Source of the DNA: CBDFGT01 sp965247225
Lineage (GTDB): Bacteria > Pseudomonadota > Alphaproteobacteria > Rhizobiales > Rhizobiaceae
Direction: 5' to 3'
DNA length: 45,719 nucleotides
NCBI GenBank assembly: GCA_965247225.1
Contig: CBDFGT010000005.1
Coordinates: forward strand, 1-45,719
Under the pieces are notes generated by a model. The model was not told the DNA's origin, did not search any database, and saw nothing but the letters and a program-made list of their open reading frames with translations. Of the stretch, positions 41,608 through 45,719 are shown one piece after another; the stretch's first letter is position 1, and every line of letters starts with the position of its first letter. The translations under genes and the position numbers were made by a program.

Positions 41608-44133
41608 GTGACCCAGAATGATTCCGGCCATCAGCCGCCACAGCATCTGCCCCAACCCTTTGCCCGCTGGTTTGCAGACAAGGGCTGGCAGCCGCGTGCA
41701 CATCAGCTGGAACTTCTGGCAAAGCTGCAGTCCGGGCGTTCCGCATTGCTGATTGCCCCCACCGGGGCAGGCAAGACGCTCGCCGGGTTCCTGCCCGCTT
41801 TGCTGGATCTGGACCGGCGTGGCAAAGTCCCGCCAGGCTCCGGCTTTGTCGGCGTCCACACGCTCTATATTTCGCCGCTGAAGGCGCTGGCGGTGGATAT
41901 CGAGCGCAATCTGATGCAGCCGGTCAGCGAAATGGGTCTGGCCGTCACCATTGAAAACCGCACCGGCGATACGCCGCAATCCAAGCGCCAGAGGCAGAAG
42001 CGCAATCCGCCGGATATTCTCCTGACCACACCCGAACAGGTTGCCCTGCTTCTGGCCAATGGCGAGGCCGGACGCTTCTTCAGGGATCTGAAATATGTTG
42101 TACTGGACGAGCTGCATTCGCTGGTTACCTCCAAGCGCGGCCACCTTCTGTCGCTGGGCCTTGCCAGGCTGCGCAGGCTCAGTCCCGGGCTGCAAACCAT
42201 TGGCCTCTCGGCAACGGTTGCTGACCCCATGGACCTGCAAAAATGGCTCGTCCCCCAGAGTCCCGGCACACAATCCCATGCCGATCTGGTCACGGTTGAA
42301 GGTGGTGCAAGACCGCAGATTACCATCCTGACATCACAGGAGCGCATTCCCTGGTCCGGGCATTCCGCACTCTATGCCATGCCGGACATCTATGCTTCCA
42401 TCAAGGCGCATCGCACGGTGCTGATTTTTGTCAATACCCGCTCGCAGGCCGAGCTGGTTTTCTCCGCCCTCTGGCAGGTCAATGAGGATACATTGCCGAT
42501 TGCCCTGCATCACGGCTCGCTCGACGTCGGCCAGCGCCGCAAGGTGGAGGCGGCCATGGCGGCCAACCGGCTGCGGGCTGTCGTTGCCACATCCACGCTG
42601 GATCTGGGCATAGACTGGGGCGATGTTGATCTGGTCATCCATATAGGTGCGCCCAAAGGGGCCAGCCGGCTGGCCCAGCGCATCGGTCGCGCCAATCACC
42701 GCATGGATGAGGCGAGCAAGGCCATTCTGGTTCCGGCCAACCGTTTTGAGGTGATGGAATGTCAGGCCGCCCTTGATGCCAATTATATCGGTGCACAGGA
42801 TACGCCGCCAGTGGGCGAGGGGGCTCTGGATGTTCTGGCGCAGCATATTCTCGGCATGGCCTGCGCCAGTCCGTTTGCCGCAGGGGATCTGTTTGAGGAG
42901 GTTTCCAGTGCCTCGCCCTATGCCGGTATGGGCAGACCGATGTTCGACAGGGCTTTGGAGTTTGTGGCCACCGGCGGCTATGCGCTCAAAACCTATGAAC
43001 GCTATGCCAAAATCCGCCTGACCAAAGACGGCCTCTATCGGGTGTCCAGTCCGCAGATTGCCCGGCAATACCGGCTGAATATCGGAACGATCATTGAATC
43101 GCCGATGCTGAATGTGCGCATGACCCGGCGCAGTGCGGCAGGCACCATCGGGCGCGGTGGTGCGACTTTGGGCAAGATCGAGGAATATTTTCTCGAAATG
43201 CTGGTGCAGGGCGATACGTTCCTGTTTGCAGGCAAGGTTCTGCGCTTCGAGGGCATTCGCGAGAGTGAGTGTCTGGTCAGCCAGGCCCATGCGCTGGATC
43301 CCAAAGTGCCATCCTATGCCGGAGGCTCTTTTCCGCTGTCGACCTTTCTGGCATCGGGCGTCCGCGCCATTCTGGCGGATCCGCAACAGCAAAAGCGTCT
43401 TCCGGATCAGGTTCGCGACTGGCTCGAAATCCAGCGCGAAGTTTCCGTCCTGCCCGGGAGCAGCGATCTGCTGATTGAGACCTTTCCGAAAGGCAGCCGC
43501 TATTTCATGGTAGCCTATGCCTTTGAGGGCAGGCTGGCGCATCAGACGCTTGGCATGTTGCTCACCCGCAGGCTGGATCGGGCAGGCGCAAAGCCGCTGG
43601 GCTTTGTTGCTACCGATTATTCGCTGGCCATCTGGGGTCTGGAAGATCTCGGGCTTCTGTTCGGCAATGGCAGGATACCGCTCCGGGATCTGTTTGACGA
43701 AGACATGCTGGGCGATGATCTGGAAGCCTGGCTGAATGAAAGCTGGCTTTTGAAGCGGACATTCCGCAATTGCGCCCTCATTGCCGGATTGATCGAGCGG
43801 CGGCATCCGGGGCAGGAAAAGACCGGCCGCCAGGTCACCGTGTCTGCGGATCTGATTTACGATGTCCTGCGCAGCTACGAGCCGGATCATATCCTGATGG
43901 AGGCGACCAGGCGCGATGCGGCCACCGGGCTTCTGGATATCGGCAGGCTCGGTGCCATGCTTGCGCGCATCAAGGGCCATATTGTCCATCAGGCGCTTGA
44001 CCGGGTTTCGCCGCTGGCCGTGCCGGTGATGCTGGAAATTGGCCGCGAATCCGTTCAGGGTGAAGCACAGGAAAGTCTGCTGGCGCAAGCGGCAGAGGAA
44101 TTGGTGCAACAGGCAATGGAACATCAGGCATGA
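41608..44133 (+). CDS. Ligase-associated DEXH-box helicase (Lhr-like)
   Basis: An 841-residue superfamily 2 helicase. The GTG at 41608 fits the family start (PFARWFADKGWQPRAHQLEL) although no clear ribosome binding site is seen. Motifs: Walker A IAPTGAGKT, DELH in VLDELHSL, motif III IGLSATV, IV LIFVNTRSQAEL, V TSTLDLGIDWGDVD and VI QRIGRANHR. The long C-terminal part (from about 430) is the Lhr-type winged helix and accessory domain (SPMLNVRMTRRSAAGTIGRG). It overlaps the pdeM gene by the bases ATGA. In the family this helicase works with a DNA ligase, an MBL-fold exonuclease and PdeM in repair; the ligase and exonuclease are not in the window. Confidence 0.94.
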   Translation: MTQNDSGHQPPQHLPQPFARWFADKGWQPRAHQLELLAKLQSGRSALLIAPTGAGKTLAGFLPALLDLDRRGKVPPGSGFVGVHTLYISPLKALAVDIERNLMQPVSEMGLAVTIENRTGDTPQSKRQRQKRNPPDILLTTPEQVALLLANGEAGRFFRDLKYVVLDELHSLVTSKRGHLLSLGLARLRRLSPGLQTIGLSATVADPMDLQKWLVPQSPGTQSHADLVTVEGGARPQITILTSQERIPWSGHSALYAMPDIYASIKAHRTVLIFVNTRSQAELVFSALWQVNEDTLPIALHHGSLDVGQRRKVEAAMAANRLRAVVATSTLDLGIDWGDVDLVIHIGAPKGASRLAQRIGRANHRMDEASKAILVPANRFEVMECQAALDANYIGAQDTPPVGEGALDVLAQHILGMACASPFAAGDLFEEVSSASPYAGMGRPMFDRALEFVATGGYALKTYERYAKIRLTKDGLYRVSSPQIARQYRLNIGTIIESPMLNVRMTRRSAAGTIGRGGATLGKIEEYFLEMLVQGDTFLFAGKVLRFEGIRESECLVSQAHALDPKVPSYAGGSFPLSTFLASGVRAILADPQQQKRLPDQVRDWLEIQREVSVLPGSSDLLIETFPKGSRYFMVAYAFEGRLAHQTLGMLLTRRLDRAGAKPLGFVATDYSLAIWGLEDLGLLFGNGRIPLRDLFDEDMLGDDLEAWLNESWLLKRTFRNCALIAGLIERRHPGQEKTGRQVTVSADLIYDVLRSYEPDHILMEATRRDAATGLLDIGRLGAMLARIKGHIVHQALDRVSPLAVPVMLEIGRESVQGEAQESLLAQAAEELVQQAMEHQA

Positions 44134-44828
44134 ATATCGCAATTGCGCCGGTCCCGGCGCATGTCAATATTGCCGGTGTTGACGCGGTCTGTGACCCGTT
44201 GGGGGCACTTTATATCGCGGCCTGTTCCTGTCTTGTCGTGTCGGACCTGCATCTGGAAAAAGGGGCAGCTTTTGCCCGCCGGGGCATGATGCTGCCGCCC
44301 TATGATACGCTGTCAACATTGCGGCTTCTGGAAACAGTGCTTTCGCGCCACAATCCGCGCATGGTCATTTCGCTGGGCGATAATTTCCATGATCGAAAGG
44401 GATCGGCGCTGATGCCGGAAGAGTGGCGGCAGAGGATCCACACCATGGCCAGCGGGCGGGACTGGATCTGGATCAATGGCAATCATGATCCGGATGGAAC
44501 CTGCAATCTGCCCGGTGTGTCGACTGATGAACTGTGTCTGGGAGGACTGACCTTCCGCCATGAACCCGGACAGGGCATGCAGAAAGGCGAAATCGCAGGC
44601 CACCTCCATCCTGCCGCCACGATCCGGAGACGGGAAAAATCGGTGCGCAGACCCTGCTTTGCTACAGATGGACAGCGGCTGGTCATGCCCTCCTTCGGCG
44701 TTTTGACCGGCGGGCTGGATCTGTCGCATGCCGCATTCCGCGGCCTGTTCCGCGAACAGGATCTGGTGGCCCATATGCTCAGCCGCGAGAAAATCTATTC
44801 GGTACACAGCAGGCATTTTCACGGATAG
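44130..44828 (+). CDS. pdeM: Ligase-associated DNA repair endonuclease/phosphodiesterase PdeM
   Basis: Calcineurin-like metallophosphoesterase, 232 residues. Metal-binding motifs in order: SDLHLEKGAAFARRG, LGDNFHDRKGS, INGNHDPDG and GHLHPA. The segment LVMPSFGVLTGGLDLSHAAF is typical of PdeM. It starts on the ATGA at the helicase end, so translation is coupled. PdeM and the Lhr-like helicase are partners in the ligase-associated system, which makes an endonuclease role in DNA repair likely. Confidence 0.93.
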   Translation: MNIAIAPVPAHVNIAGVDAVCDPLGALYIAACSCLVVSDLHLEKGAAFARRGMMLPPYDTLSTLRLLETVLSRHNPRMVISLGDNFHDRKGSALMPEEWRQRIHTMASGRDWIWINGNHDPDGTCNLPGVSTDELCLGGLTFRHEPGQGMQKGEIAGHLHPAATIRRREKSVRRPCFATDGQRLVMPSFGVLTGGLDLSHAAFRGLFREQDLVAHMLSREKIYSVHSRHFHG

Positions 44829-44837
44829 GCGTGCGCA

Positions 44838-45635
44838 TCAGTCGCGGCGGAACACAAGACTGGCAGACCAGCCGGTAATGACGGCCAGAAGCACAGCAAA
44901 AATCCCGTAGGGCAGCGGGTTGATATGGGCTGCATCGGTAATGGCCTGCTCAAAGCCTGTCTTGATCACGCGCAATGGCAATTTCTTTTCCATCACGAAC
45001 ACACCGCTCTTGAACAGGTAGGCATGAACCGTGTGCACCCCGTTGGGCACATTGGCAGGCAGGCGCAATGTGGCCTTGAAAAGGTTCGGGCTGATAAAGC
45101 GGACGCCGCCGTCATTGGACTCGAACAGCCCTTCCGATATTTTCAGCCGCCGGAAAGCATCCCTGAAGTCCTTGAGGTCGCTGATATCACCGTAGGAGCG
45201 CAGCGGTGACAGGCGGATATCTGAAATGCCGATGCTGACATTTCCCAGTTCGAGCGGAGAGGTGATGGTGTCAATCACCCTGGTGCTGGCGATAGAATAG
45301 GACTCCGGGACATCACTGAAGGTCATCGACTTGCGGTTGATCCAGATCCCGAAGAAGCTGGATTTCTTGCGCAGGGTCGTATCCTTGCGCGGGCCTTCCA
45401 GTGAAACAACGATGTCATACTGGCCAATGGCCTGCAGATAGGAATCCGTATTGCCCAGAGCGCCGAAAATGGTCAGGTCGGCACCGGTAAAGTCCGAAGT
45501 TATGGCAATTTCATCCGTTGAAACGCCTATATCGATGGTTTCAGCATGCTGCAGGGCGCTTTCTGCCTCGTCGGCAGCCCGGACTGTGTGCGCACCATAC
45601 AGCAACAAAAAGGCGGCGAGCAGAAAATGAAGCAT
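44838..45635 (-). CDS. TIGR02186 family membrane-anchored protein
   Basis: 265 residues. A signal peptide (LHFLLAAFLLLYGAHTVRAA) leads to a periplasmic domain with IDIGVSTDEIAITSDFTGAD and LTIFGALGN, DIVVSLEGPR, then KKSSFFGIWINRKSMTFSDV and LRLPANVPNGVHTVHAYLF. One C-terminal span (YGIFAVLLAVITGWSASLVF) anchors it. The pattern matches the TIGR02186 family, which is usually found next to a TauE/SafE-type permease; such a gene end lies directly upstream, overlapping by one base (TGATG). Function is unknown; a partner role in sulfur-anion export is inferred from context. Confidence 0.88.
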   Translation of the reverse strand: MLHFLLAAFLLLYGAHTVRAADEAESALQHAETIDIGVSTDEIAITSDFTGADLTIFGALGNTDSYLQAIGQYDIVVSLEGPRKDTTLRKKSSFFGIWINRKSMTFSDVPESYSIASTRVIDTITSPLELGNVSIGISDIRLSPLRSYGDISDLKDFRDAFRRLKISEGLFESNDGGVRFISPNLFKATLRLPANVPNGVHTVHAYLFKSGVFVMEKKLPLRVIKTGFEQAITDAAHINPLPYGIFAVLLAVITGWSASLVFRRD

Positions 45636-45719
45636 CAGTTGCGCGCTCCGTCCAGTGCAATGGAGAAAATATCATCCGGCGGTATCACCATCTGGATGGC
45701 AAGGCGCACGCCGACCGCC
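45635..45719 (-). CDS. C-terminal end of a TauE/SafE-like permease, cut by the window
   Basis: Only 27 residues are visible, VGVRLAIQMVIPPDDIFSIA then LDGARN and TGA. The VGVRL...IPPDDIFS ending fits the permease that normally precedes TIGR02186 genes. The identification rests mainly on that neighbourhood. Confidence 0.5.
   Translation of the reverse strand, partial: AVGVRLAIQMVIPPDDIFSIALDGARN

Noticed and set aside
1..45719. CRISPR array or a new multi-gene defence system
   Set aside because: I found no regularly spaced repeats of suitable length and no cluster of unknown genes with nuclease, NTPase or toxin motifs; the repair helicase and PdeM are a known pair.

Overview
The window looks like two different bacteria joined in one contig. 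Bases 1 to about 8366 are GC-rich and carry genes typical of a betaproteobacterium: a MnmC C-terminus, a glycine-zipper protein, a DUF1289 protein, ung, an RNase D-like exonuclease, tex, a VF530-family protein and an MHYT/GGDEF/EAL regulator. At about 8366 the last of these is cut inside its MHYT domain. The sequence continues, without a spacer, inside the 3' end of an aldehyde dehydrogenase gene on the other strand. From there to 45719 the content is that of an alphaproteobacterium close to Rhizobiales/Hyphomicrobiales: phoR-pstSCAB-phoU-phoB, gcrA, argD-argF-hslO against apaG, a SAM-II riboswitch before metZ, and a double-length dCTP deaminase. Two half genes fused tail to tail suggest an assembly chimera rather than gene transfer. 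These taxonomic calls come from gene content and protein recognition only; no search was run.

Sequence quality also differs along the window. Between about 1 and 12.9 kb most longer conserved genes are broken by single-base frameshifts (glycine-zipper gene, ung, rnd, tex, aldehyde dehydrogenase, nitronate monooxygenase, a membrane protein, ppk2). From 12.9 kb on every gene is clean. I annotate the broken genes as whole genes with frameshifts, because conserved residues continue across the breaks.

Layout of the alphaproteobacterial part. 8.4-12.9 kb: aldehyde dehydrogenase tail, tRNA-Thr(CGU), nitronate monooxygenase with an operator-like repeat cluster, a membrane-anchored protein, and PPK2. 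12.9-20.8 kb: the phosphate regulon, with a PHO box in 11-bp repeats before pstS, intercistronic hairpins after pstS and pstB, and a bidirectional terminator after phoB. 20.8-25.4 kb: gcrA, argD, argF, hslO, apaG. 25.5-31.1 kb: a CDP-alcohol phosphatidyltransferase-like protein with altered catalytic aspartates, riboswitch-controlled metZ, dcd, tRNA-Gly(CCC), a cold-shock gene with a probable long leader, a small unknown gene, and a DadA-type dehydrogenase. 31.1-36.2 kb: a GspE-N/GT2 glycosyltransferase divergent from a periplasmic solute-binding protein, a TerB-like gene, a nuclease-like gene split by a 265-bp MITE, and an S24 repressor with palindromes in its own promoter region. 36.2-45.7 kb: a LuxR-type response regulator, pyrD, small envelope proteins, a TPR methyltransferase, a YitT protein, the helicase-PdeM pair of the ligase-associated repair system, and a TIGR02186 protein next to a cut TauE/SafE-like permease.

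The most informative new items are the chimeric junction, the MITE whose removal with one TA copy restores an open frame, and the altered active site of the phosphatidyltransferase-like protein. I found no CRISPR array, no prophage and no clear unknown multi-gene defence system.
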